Shown here one piece after another: positions 36,660 through 44,492 of a stretch of DNA of 64,000 bases. The notes beneath the pieces are model-generated. The model saw only the letters and a program-made list of their open reading frames with translations, had not been told where the DNA came from and made no database searches. Within the stretch, counting starts at the first letter, position 1, and every line of letters starts with the position of its first letter. Made by a program: the position numbers and the translations under genes. This stretch comes from Nitrospira sp. (GTDB taxonomy: Bacteria > Nitrospirota > Nitrospiria > Nitrospirales > Nitrospiraceae): assembly GCA_024760525.1 (NCBI GenBank), contig CP060499.1, forward strand, positions 1,116,001 to 1,180,000, in the 5' to 3' direction.

Positions 36660-38387
36660 ATGCTGCGTAGTCTTGCTCGGCCTTCTCTCGCGGAGGTTCT
36701 GGTCAGCCAGGGCCTGCTTGCGAGACAGACTGTCGAGGACGTGCTGCACCGATTGAAAGGTGTCACAGCAGCCTTAGGACACACACTGGTCTGCGAAGGG
36801 CTTCTCTCGGAGGATCAGTTGGCTCATGCACTGGCCACTCAATACGGTCTTCCCTACGATCCGCTGACGAGTTTTCAAGTCGATCCCCGCTACTACGAGA
36901 CGATCTCCGTCAAGTTGATGCAGCGATTTCCGTTTGTCCCTATCGCCGAGAGAGACAGTGTGATGACCATCGCGGTGGCGGATCCTCAAAATTTGTTGGG
37001 CCTCGACGAATTGGAACTCATGATCGGAAAGCCGCTGGAGCTGATCGTCAGTTCTAAGAGCGCAATCCTGTCCGCGTTGGACCGTAGCGCGGGCTCCAGC
37101 CAAGCACTCCGCGAGCTCGAAGCGGAGTATCGATCGGTCTTGGTGAAAGAAGATGATCGAGGGGAGGAGGTTGCAGCCCTCGATCAAGTGGGGGAAGATC
37201 AGAGTCCCGCCGTAAAGCTGCTGGACTCTATCTTGCTGAGCGCGATGCAGCGCCGGGCCAGCGACATTCATATTGAGGCCGCAGACCGCGCAACCAAAGT
37301 CAAACTTCGTGTCGATGGCATTCTCATTCCGGCCATGGAGCCACTGGATATTCGATTACACGCACCCTTGGTGTCTCGTCTGAAGGTCATGTCCGAGCTC
37401 GATATTGCCGAGCGTCGAGTGCCGCAGGATGGAAGTTTTCGAATGAGGCTGGATCGAAAGACCGTGGATTTTCGTGTCTCTATCCTGCCCAGCGTCTTCG
37501 GTGAATCGGTGGTGATCCGAATACTGGACCGCGATTCCATTGCGACCGGAGTGTCGTCCTTGAAGCTTGAACGGCTCGGTTTCAATCCGGAAGATCTCAA
37601 ACGATTCCGGAAAGCCATTGCCCGTCCCTACGGCATGGTGTTGGCGACAGGGCCCACCGGAAGCGGGAAGACGACGACGTTGTACGCCGCCATATCGGAG
37701 ATGAATACGCTTGAAGACAAACTGATCACGATCGAAGATCCTGTTGAATATCAGCTCCCGGGGGTGGTGCAAATCCCGGTCAATGAAAAGAAAGGCCTGA
37801 CCTTTGCTCGAGGGCTCCGGTCCATTCTTCGCCATGACCCGGACAAGATCATGGTCGGTGAAATTCGAGATGCCGAAACAGCCCAGATCGCGATCCAGTC
37901 GGCGATGACCGGCCATCTTGTCCTCACGACGGTTCATGCGAACAACGTATTCGACGTGATCGGGCGATTCGCGTCGATGGGGATCGATTCCTATAATTTT
38001 CTGTCCGCACTCAACTGCGTGTTGGCCCAGCGACTGGTCCGAATCTTTTGCGCCTCGTGTCGAACTCCGGTCAAAGCCCAAAAGGCCCTTATCGAAGAAG
38101 CAGGGTTGGACTATGAGCAGTACAAAGATACGACGTTCTACGAAGGAAAAGGGTGTCCGCAATGTCATGGGACAGGGTATCGAGGAAGAAAATGCATTAC
38201 GGAGTTCCTCGATCTGACGGATGAGATCAAGGAGATGATCCTTGCGGATCGGCCGCTTTCTGAAATCCGTTACCGGGCGGTCACCGACGGAATGATCACG
38301 CTTCGGCAATCGGCACTGAAAAAAATGTTGAATGGCGAGACATCGCTGCGCGAAGTCAATCGTGTCACGTTCAGCGAGGAAGGATAA
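36660..38387 (+). CDS. Type II secretion/type IV pilus assembly ATPase GspE/PilB
   Basis: The hexameric ATPase that drives pseudopilus extension. The N-terminal GspE_N domain (about 1-150, with LAHALATQYGLPYDPLTSF) is followed by the catalytic domain: ATGPTGSGKTTTLYA is Walker A, TIEDPVEYQLPG the Asp box, LRHDPDKIMVGEIRD Walker B, and GHLVLTTVHANN the His box. A four-cysteine zinc site (CASC and CPQC) near residue 460 is typical of GspE/PilB. GGGAG at 36648-36652 favours ATG 36660 over GTG 36654. No PilT-like retraction ATPase occurs in the window, which suits secretion rather than twitching. Confidence 0.95.
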   Translation: MLRSLARPSLAEVLVSQGLLARQTVEDVLHRLKGVTAALGHTLVCEGLLSEDQLAHALATQYGLPYDPLTSFQVDPRYYETISVKLMQRFPFVPIAERDSVMTIAVADPQNLLGLDELELMIGKPLELIVSSKSAILSALDRSAGSSQALRELEAEYRSVLVKEDDRGEEVAALDQVGEDQSPAVKLLDSILLSAMQRRASDIHIEAADRATKVKLRVDGILIPAMEPLDIRLHAPLVSRLKVMSELDIAERRVPQDGSFRMRLDRKTVDFRVSILPSVFGESVVIRILDRDSIATGVSSLKLERLGFNPEDLKRFRKAIARPYGMVLATGPTGSGKTTTLYAAISEMNTLEDKLITIEDPVEYQLPGVVQIPVNEKKGLTFARGLRSILRHDPDKIMVGEIRDAETAQIAIQSAMTGHLVLTTVHANNVFDVIGRFASMGIDSYNFLSALNCVLAQRLVRIFCASCRTPVKAQKALIEEAGLDYEQYKDTTFYEGKGCPQCHGTGYRGRKCITEFLDLTDEIKEMILADRPLSEIRYRAVTDGMITLRQSALKKMLNGETSLREVNRVTFSEEG

Positions 38388-38391
38388 CACG

Positions 38392-39387
38392 ATGTGGGAA
38401 TGGGTCAGCAGCCGGCCCCACCGCTGTTTGAAGTTCGGCATCGATTCGATCGCGTGGGCCGAGACCGAACGGAATTGGCGCGGGCACTCTCGACACCGAT
38501 GCACGATGTCGGCCCTTTCCGATGGCATGGTGAAACCCTCTGCCATCGACGAAAACTTGTCGGAGCTTACGACGCTGGCAAGTCGTATTCGCGCCTTGAC
38601 CGGTTCAGGCTCGGATCATCACATTGTCGGGGGGACAGGTCTTTCCGCTCTTCCTCGCCGGATCACCATGCTGCTTCCTGACACTGCGGTCAGAGCGACG
38701 GTGCTGCACCTGGAACAGTTGCCCGTTCGGCGAGAGGAACGCGAGGCACTGATTCGATGGCGGCTGGGCCAAGAACAGCTCTTCCCTCTCAATGGGGCCA
38801 AGATTGTGTTTCAAGTATTTCATGATCGACGGTGCGAGACCCTGCGAACCTTCACAGTTTTGGCGGTGGCGGTTCAGGAAACAGTACTGAGACAATATGA
38901 GTCTCTCTGTGAATCCGTCGGATTGATCCCTCAAGATGTGGGGGTCACAAGTCTACGGCTGTTTAATCTCTGGCGGAGGGCTTCCGGCTGGTCTGATTGG
39001 CGACGTCGCGATGTGCTGTGGGTCAGTGTCTCTGATCGGACCCTGACGACCATGGTGTCCCAGCGAGGGCGGTTGCTGTTTTACCGATGCAAGCTCCTGG
39101 GTGTGGGAGCGAGCGAGGTGCCGGCGAAGCCCGAGATGTTGAAGAAGATTCTCGATGAATGCGGTGCATCGCTGGAGGTCTGCCGACAGGAACATCCCTC
39201 CGCGGTCATTAAAGAAGCCGTGATCTGTGCGGACGGAGACATGGCAGCATTTCAAGAGCAGATGGAGGTAGAACTCCGAGTCTCAGTGGAGCAACTCGAC
39301 TGGAAATCAGTCGAGGCACTTGGATGGGTGGCGACTGGGAGTCATCGAGGAATGCCATCGCTGGCGGCGATGGCTGGGGTGGCGTAA
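38392..39387 (+). CDS. PilM/GspL-like actin-fold assembly protein
   Basis: A 331-residue cytoplasmic protein starting near CLKFGIDSIAWAETERNW, the degenerate phosphate-1 region of PilM/GspL. LLPDTAVRATVLHLEQLPVR and REALIRWRLGQ are typical of PilM-type proteins. The end ALGWVATGSHRGMPSL fits the C-terminal part. It would form the cytoplasmic ring contacting GspE. AAGGA at 38381-38385 supports ATG 38392 over the in-frame ATG at 38332, which lies inside the ATPase gene. The PilN- and PilO-like genes that follow are its expected partners. Confidence 0.8.
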   Translation: MWEWVSSRPHRCLKFGIDSIAWAETERNWRGHSRHRCTMSALSDGMVKPSAIDENLSELTTLASRIRALTGSGSDHHIVGGTGLSALPRRITMLLPDTAVRATVLHLEQLPVRREEREALIRWRLGQEQLFPLNGAKIVFQVFHDRRCETLRTFTVLAVAVQETVLRQYESLCESVGLIPQDVGVTSLRLFNLWRRASGWSDWRRRDVLWVSVSDRTLTTMVSQRGRLLFYRCKLLGVGASEVPAKPEMLKKILDECGASLEVCRQEHPSAVIKEAVICADGDMAAFQEQMEVELRVSVEQLDWKSVEALGWVATGSHRGMPSLAAMAGVA

Positions 39388-39388
39388 C

Positions 39389-40024
39389 GTGGCGCTCACG
39401 AATGTTCTCATCGGAAAACTCACCGATCCACTCAGGTCTCTTCCCTTGCCGGGCGGTGCTCCTGACCGGTTTCAGATAAATCTGGGTCGCCGATACCGAG
39501 CTGTGATGGCCCCGCTTCGACTCCTGTTGATCGGTAGTTGCGCATTGCTGGCGTTGGGTATTCTCTGGAATCTCAGGCAAGCGATCCTGGCGTATCAGGA
39601 AAACCAGGCCATCGAAGCTGAACTGGATCGAGTTCTGCAGCAGGATCTTGGCTTGATAGCGGAGGCTAGGCGGGAGGGAATAGACATGTCCGAGGAGGGC
39701 TTGACACGATTGCGCTTCGAGGTCGAGTTGGCCAATCAACTGCTTGAGAAGAGAATATTTTCGTGGACGAAGTTTCTGACCGAACTAGAGCAAACCGTTC
39801 CTTCACGCCTGGCCCTGAGTAGTGTGCGACTCGATCAAGCCGGTTCGACGGTTCGACTCGCGGGGTCGGCGATGAGCCTGGAGGACATCACGACCTTTAC
39901 CGTGGGGCTTGAGGACCACTCCACATTTCAGGATCCGGTATTGGCTCATCATCGCGTGGGATCAAAGGGTTTAGTGGAGTTCGACATTACGGTGCGATAC
40001 CGTTGGGCGGAGCTTGAGAGATGA
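39389..40024 (+). CDS. PilN-like inner-membrane protein
   Basis: A 211-residue bitopic protein: a short cytoplasmic N-terminus (ALTNVLIGKLTDPL), one membrane helix (LLLIGSCALLALGILWNL), a coiled coil and a ferredoxin-like periplasmic domain with FSWTKFLTELEQTVPSRLAL and VRLAGSAMSLEDITTF, as in PilN. The start is taken as GTG 39389, one base after the stop of the previous gene. The frame is open upstream inside that gene. It pairs with the next PilO-like protein. Confidence 0.82.
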   Translation: MALTNVLIGKLTDPLRSLPLPGGAPDRFQINLGRRYRAVMAPLRLLLIGSCALLALGILWNLRQAILAYQENQAIEAELDRVLQQDLGLIAEARREGIDMSEEGLTRLRFEVELANQLLEKRIFSWTKFLTELEQTVPSRLALSSVRLDQAGSTVRLAGSAMSLEDITTFTVGLEDHSTFQDPVLAHHRVGSKGLVEFDITVRYRWAELER

Positions 40025-40593
40025 AAGATCGCTTGATCATCGTGTTGCATCATCCGTTTGCACCTTTGCTTCCATGGGGCGCGGCGGCCCTAGGTCTCCT
40101 TCTGATGCTGCTTGTCGTGCACACAATCGGTGTGGAAGGCGCCCAATCCGAACGAGAGCGTTTGGAGAAAGAATGGGTCGGGGCGCGACAGTCGTTGATA
40201 CATCATCGAGAGGCCAGAAATGCAAGAAAAGATCTGAGCCGAGTATGGGCAGCACTTCCCGCTGAACGGGACTTTGCTCCCTTAGCGTTGGGGATTTCAG
40301 ATGAGGCGAAACGCGATCGAGTCACCCTACCGGCCTTGTCTTATAAGACCGAGCCCACTCCCGTCGCGAACACGAGCAAGGGGCTGCTGCAGGGGGCGAT
40401 GAGTGGGCAATACGAAGATCTCCGCCGATTTATCTATGATCTTGAGACGGCGGAAGAGATGGTGTTTATCGAAGACCTTGAACTGGCTCGGTCTGGGGGC
40501 GCGCCGGACGCGCTGGTGACGTTCAACATCAAGATCGCGGCGTATCTTCGCTCCGATACCGATAGGCCCGGCGTGCAGGAGACCATCCCCTAG
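40021..40593 (+). CDS. PilO-like inner-membrane protein
   Basis: A 190-residue bitopic protein with one helix (LLPWGAAALGLLLMLLVVHT), a coiled-coil stretch (SERERLEKEWVGARQSLIHH) and a periplasmic alpha/beta domain containing GQYEDLRRFIYDLETAEEMV, which is characteristic of PilO/GspM. It begins inside the previous gene's stop (ATGA), so translation is coupled. With the PilN-like protein it would form the heterodimer that aligns the inner-membrane platform. Confidence 0.8.
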   Translation: MKDRLIIVLHHPFAPLLPWGAAALGLLLMLLVVHTIGVEGAQSERERLEKEWVGARQSLIHHREARNARKDLSRVWAALPAERDFAPLALGISDEAKRDRVTLPALSYKTEPTPVANTSKGLLQGAMSGQYEDLRRFIYDLETAEEMVFIEDLELARSGGAPDALVTFNIKIAAYLRSDTDRPGVQETIP

Positions 40594-40595
40594 CC

Positions 40596-41183
40596 ATGGA
40601 TCCAAAGAAGAAGACGATTCTTGCTGTCTCACTTATCGTCCTGTGGACAGGCCTGGCTGTTTGGCAATGGCGGCTGCTGGAGGAGCCGGTGCGTATCCCG
40701 CTCACGAACGTCTCAGGTTCCGCTTCATCGGGTCGACACGCGGGGATGATGGGAACCGGCCTGCGCGTACATCTCGATCTCCTTACGTCCACCGGGGCTC
40801 AACGTGCGGCAACCTTCACGACGCCTCGCAACATTTTCACGGTGCCCCGTTCCGACGGAACCTTTTCCACCAGCAACAGTTCGGCCCCGGTGAACCAGCA
40901 AGGGTCGGCACAAGCCGATCCCTTGATGGAACAGGCAGAAGCGACGGAATTGGGGCCGTATCGATATCTGGGATTTCTGCGTCTGGGCGAAGTGCGAACA
41001 ACAAACAACGAGATGGCGGTGCTCAGCAAAGACGATGAAGTGAAGGTCCTCAAGGTCGGTGATCGCGTCGACGATCATCTGGTCCTCAAGGCGATCACCT
41101 CAGAGAGCGTGACCATACGCGATACCGGCACACGTGTGGATCAAACGGTGTCGTTGTCGAAAGAGGCGGCGGACCAGGAGTGA
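40596..41183 (+). CDS. PilP/GspC-like periplasmic protein
   Basis: A 195-residue protein with an N-terminal membrane helix (ILAVSLIVLWTGLAVWQW), a low-complexity linker and a C-terminal beta domain. The domain reads YRYLGFLRLGEVRTTNNEM, then VKVLKVGDRVDDHLVLKAI and SVTIRDTGT, the pattern of the PilP/GspC homology region that contacts the secretin N0 domain. Sequence conservation is low, so the assignment rests on topology, this C-terminal pattern and the PilMNO order. It begins two bases after the previous stop. Confidence 0.7.
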   Translation: MDPKKKTILAVSLIVLWTGLAVWQWRLLEEPVRIPLTNVSGSASSGRHAGMMGTGLRVHLDLLTSTGAQRAATFTTPRNIFTVPRSDGTFSTSNSSAPVNQQGSAQADPLMEQAEATELGPYRYLGFLRLGEVRTTNNEMAVLSKDDEVKVLKVGDRVDDHLVLKAITSESVTIRDTGTRVDQTVSLSKEAADQE

Positions 41184-41189
41184 GAGACG

Positions 41190-41894
41190 GTGTGGCGGAT
41201 CTCCGCATGGCTAAGACGACAAGAGGCAGGATTCTCGTACCTCATGGTGATGATCGCTGTCACGCTGATGGGGCTTACGTTGACGATGGCGGCCCGGCAA
41301 TGGAAGACAATGGTGCAACGGGAGCTAGAGGCGGATCTACTGGCCAAAGGTATCGAGATCCAAACAGCGTTGGCCCTCTACTCGGCCAGTGCAAAGGCCG
41401 GCAGAGTTATGCCTGGTGAGGTGTATCCTCAAACACTCGTTGAACTCACGAGGCCGCCCAAGCCTTTTCTTAGGAAGGTCTATCTCGATCCGGTTGGGCA
41501 TGGTGAGTGGGAACTGCTGCGGGCACCCACGGGGGGGATCATGGGTGTCCGAAGCAAAAGCAAACACACGCCGATCAAGCAGGGCGAGTTCCCACCTGCT
41601 GTCCGTCATTTCCTTGGTAAACCGACTCATTATGATTGGGTGTTCCAGCATCCCAATCCCTCCATGGCCGTTGTCACGGGATCTATGGCAGGGCCGCTTC
41701 CTGTCCGTGAACAACCAGCCGTATCCGACCAATCGATGGTTCCGGGAGAACAAGGATTCCCGGACCAATCGGCCGCCTCAGAATCTGTGGATTCTCCTGG
41801 GCATGTAACGGATCCGACTGGTTCTCCTCCTCTGATGGATCCGTCTGTGCCACAAGAGCTTACGGGTCTTTCCTCACCGGAGACAATCCCATAG
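41190..41894 (+). CDS. Prepilin-like protein of the secretion cluster
   Basis: A 234-residue protein with a prepilin-type start: RRQEAGFSYLMVMIAVTLMG has the G/F cleavage site followed by a hydrophobic helix, though the Glu-5 typical of pilins is missing. It contains LVELTRPPKPFLRKVYLDPV and THYDWVFQHPNPS, and a Pro/Ser-rich tail. Such proteins often close pilMNOP-type clusters and may be a minor pseudopilin or tip subunit. The GTG start has GGAG nine bases upstream. It is the last gene of the operon; 158 bases follow before the decarboxylase. Confidence 0.75.
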   Translation: MWRISAWLRRQEAGFSYLMVMIAVTLMGLTLTMAARQWKTMVQRELEADLLAKGIEIQTALALYSASAKAGRVMPGEVYPQTLVELTRPPKPFLRKVYLDPVGHGEWELLRAPTGGIMGVRSKSKHTPIKQGEFPPAVRHFLGKPTHYDWVFQHPNPSMAVVTGSMAGPLPVREQPAVSDQSMVPGEQGFPDQSAASESVDSPGHVTDPTGSPPLMDPSVPQELTGLSSPETIP

Positions 41895-42052
41895 GTCACA
41901 GGGGGGCCAGCTGGTGGCCTTGCATGATCCCTACGGCGACGTGATGGTACGACGAGACCGCCTAGAATCTGTCCTGGAGAAGGCGGTGGCTTCTTGCTCT
42001 CATGTAACTTGTGATAAACTTGACCGAATCCAAACCGAGAGGAGTTCAGCAT

Positions 42053-43078
42053 ATGCGCATTTTAGTTACCGGTGGTGCCGGGTTTCTGGGTAGCCATCTT
42101 GCCGAGTCGCTCATCAGCGAAGGGCATCATGTTATTAGCATGGACAACCTCAGCACCGGAAAAGTTGAGAACGTCGCTCATTTAATGGGGAACAGTTCAT
42201 TTTCGTTCATTAAATACAATGTCTGCGACTATGTTCATGTCGAGGGCCATCTTGATGCGGTGATGCACTTTGCCTCTCCTGCGAGCCCCCAAGATTATCT
42301 CGACATGCCCATCGCGACATTGAAAGTCGGAGGATTGGGGACGCATAAGGCCTTGGGGTTGGCGAAAGCCAAGGGAGCACGCTTCTTGCTGGCCAGTACG
42401 TCGGAAGTGTACGGCGACCCGCTCGTGAATCCGCAACCCGAGTCGTATTGGGGAAACGTCAACCCTATCAGTCCACGGGGCGTCTACGATGAAGCGAAGC
42501 GATTTGGAGAAGCGATGACCATGGCATACCATCGCTACCATGGTCTGGACACACGGATCGTCCGCATCTTTAATACGTTCGGACCGCGCATGAGGCCCAA
42601 TGACGGACGCGTCGTGTCGAACTTCATTGTGCAGGCTCTGCAAGGGAAGCCTCTCACGGTGTATGGAGATGGCATGCAGACGCGGAGTTTTTGTTATGTG
42701 GACGATCTGGTGAGGGGCATCATTGGTCTGTTATTCGTGGACTCTGATAAGACAGTCGAGCAGCGAACCGACCGGAAGTTCTTCTTTACCGAACAGAACG
42801 GCAGGCAAGCCAGCAGCATTCATGACCCCGTCAATATCGGCAATCCAAGAGAACTCACAGTGCTGGAAATCGCCAACGTGATTCTGAAGTTGACTCACTC
42901 ATCGAGTGAGATTGCTTTCCACCCGCTGCCCGCCGATGATCCTAAGGTCAGGCGACCGGATATTGCTCGCGCGAAAACGTTACTGAAGTGGGAACCGAGA
43001 GTTGAATTAGAAGATGCTTTAAAGAAGACCATCCAGTACTTTCAAACAGTCTTGGGTCAGGCCGGTTCAGCCCACTGA
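42053..43078 (+). CDS. UDP-glucuronate decarboxylase (UXS-type short-chain dehydrogenase)
   Basis: Converts UDP-glucuronate to UDP-xylose with bound NAD. The N-terminus MRILVTGGAGFLGSHLAESL is the glycine-rich NAD motif. HFASPASPQDYLDMPI is a UXS signature, STSEVYGDP carries the catalytic Thr/Ser, and GVYDEAKRFGEA gives the Tyr-x-x-x-Lys pair. Sugar-binding segments RIFNTFGPRMRPNDGRVV and YGDGMQTRSFCYVDDLV follow. GAGAGGAG at 42037-42044 fixes the start at 42053. UDP-xylose would serve as a donor for the polysaccharide made by the upstream locus, though this gene is outside that cluster. Confidence 0.92.
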   Translation: MRILVTGGAGFLGSHLAESLISEGHHVISMDNLSTGKVENVAHLMGNSSFSFIKYNVCDYVHVEGHLDAVMHFASPASPQDYLDMPIATLKVGGLGTHKALGLAKAKGARFLLASTSEVYGDPLVNPQPESYWGNVNPISPRGVYDEAKRFGEAMTMAYHRYHGLDTRIVRIFNTFGPRMRPNDGRVVSNFIVQALQGKPLTVYGDGMQTRSFCYVDDLVRGIIGLLFVDSDKTVEQRTDRKFFFTEQNGRQASSIHDPVNIGNPRELTVLEIANVILKLTHSSSEIAFHPLPADDPKVRRPDIARAKTLLKWEPRVELEDALKKTIQYFQTVLGQAGSAH

Positions 43079-43181
43079 CAGGGAGTCAGGCTACCAAGCA
43101 ACCCTGAGACTCTTGACCCGTCTCTTACCCACACGGTATGGTCAGTCTCGTCTTGATGCGAGCGGATTGCTGGTGAAAAGC

Positions 43182-44492
43182 ATGGAAGCCTTAGGTCGAA
43201 CTGTCTCCGATCACAAGCTCGAAGAATCCAAACCACTGCCTGCTTCTGAGTATGTACTGGAGCTGGTCTCCAAAGCGAAACAAGCTGCACGGAGATTGGC
43301 TTCTCTTCCGACGTCGACCAAGAATCAAGCGCTCCTTGCGATGGCGGAGGCGATCGAGGCGAAGTCGGCCGAATTGATCGAGGCGAATGAACAAGACCTC
43401 AAGGCATTTGAGACGGTCTCTGACAAAAAAGCGATGGCTGACCGCTTGAGGCTGACCGAGAAGCGCATCGGAGAGATGGCAGCCGGTGTTCGTGAAGTCG
43501 CGAAGCTACCCGACCCTGTCGGTATGATGTCGGCCATGTGGACGAGGCCCAACGGGATGCAAGTGGGTCGGGTACGCGTGCCCATCGGAGTGATCGGGAT
43601 CATCTATGAGTCGCGTCCCAATGTGACGGCGGATTCGGCTGCTCTGTGTCTGAAGTCCGGCAATGTGTGTGTCTTGCGCGGCGGCAGTGAAGCGATCTAT
43701 TCAAATACCGCGATTGCCGCCATTCTGTCCGAAGCGTCCGAGAAGGCCGGTGTCCCTCCCGGCGCAATCACCTTTGTCGACCGTGCCGATCGTGATGTGG
43801 TCCCAATTCTCTTGAAGCAGGATCGATTTATTGACTTGATCATTCCGCGCGGCGGTGAATCGCTGATGAAGCTCATCGCGGAACACGCGACGATTCCGGT
43901 GGTCAAGCATGATGCGGGGGTATGCCACATCTATGTCGATGCCGCAGCAGACCCGGCGATGGCGGAAGCCATTTGCGTCAACGCCAAGGCACAGCGGCCG
44001 TCTACCTGTAACGCGATGGAAACCCTGCTGGTCCATCAGACAGTCGCGCGGACGCTTCTCCCCAAACTCGCCACGAGCCTGAGAGCGGCCCATGTCGAGA
44101 TTCGCGGATGCCCGAAGACCTGTCAACTGATCCCTGACGCGAAGCCGGCAAGCGAACAAGACTATGGGAAAGAGTTTCTTGACCTAATCCTTGCCGTCAA
44201 AATCGTCAAAAGTATGGATGAGGCCATGGAACACATCGCCCAGTACGGGTCACGGCACACGGAAGCCATCGTGACCTCGGATTACGGACGCTCCATGCGA
44301 TTTCTCAAGGAAGTCGATGCCAGCGCCGTGCTCGTGAATGCATCCACGCGACTCAACGACGGATATCAATTCGGCCTTGGCGCCGAGATCGGTATCAGCA
44401 CCTCCCGGGTTCATGCGCGGGGCCCTATGGGATTGGAAGAGCTCACCTGCTGTAAATTCATCGTCTTGGGGAGCGGCCAGCTCCGCGAGTGA
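43182..44492 (+). CDS. proA: Glutamate-5-semialdehyde dehydrogenase (gamma-glutamyl phosphate reductase)
   Basis: Second step of proline synthesis: reduces gamma-glutamyl phosphate to glutamate semialdehyde with NADPH. The aldehyde dehydrogenase fold shows VPIGVIGIIYESRPNVTAD, CLKSGNVCVLRGGSEA, the catalytic cysteine in KAQRPSTCNAMETLLV and the C-terminal NDGYQFGLGAEIGIST, all typical of ProA. The frame is open to a TTG at 43113; ATG 43182 gives 436 residues, slightly above the usual 415-420. The ribosome binding site is weak (GGTGAA). proB is not adjacent. Confidence 0.95.
   Translation: MEALGRTVSDHKLEESKPLPASEYVLELVSKAKQAARRLASLPTSTKNQALLAMAEAIEAKSAELIEANEQDLKAFETVSDKKAMADRLRLTEKRIGEMAAGVREVAKLPDPVGMMSAMWTRPNGMQVGRVRVPIGVIGIIYESRPNVTADSAALCLKSGNVCVLRGGSEAIYSNTAIAAILSEASEKAGVPPGAITFVDRADRDVVPILLKQDRFIDLIIPRGGESLMKLIAEHATIPVVKHDAGVCHIYVDAAADPAMAEAICVNAKAQRPSTCNAMETLLVHQTVARTLLPKLATSLRAAHVEIRGCPKTCQLIPDAKPASEQDYGKEFLDLILAVKIVKSMDEAMEHIAQYGSRHTEAIVTSDYGRSMRFLKEVDASAVLVNASTRLNDGYQFGLGAEIGISTSRVHARGPMGLEELTCCKFIVLGSGQLRE

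Noticed and set aside
37356..38546. A 396-codon minus-strand open frame over the GspE-like ATPase
   Set aside because: It is antisense to a gene with all family motifs and itself has no recognisable domain.
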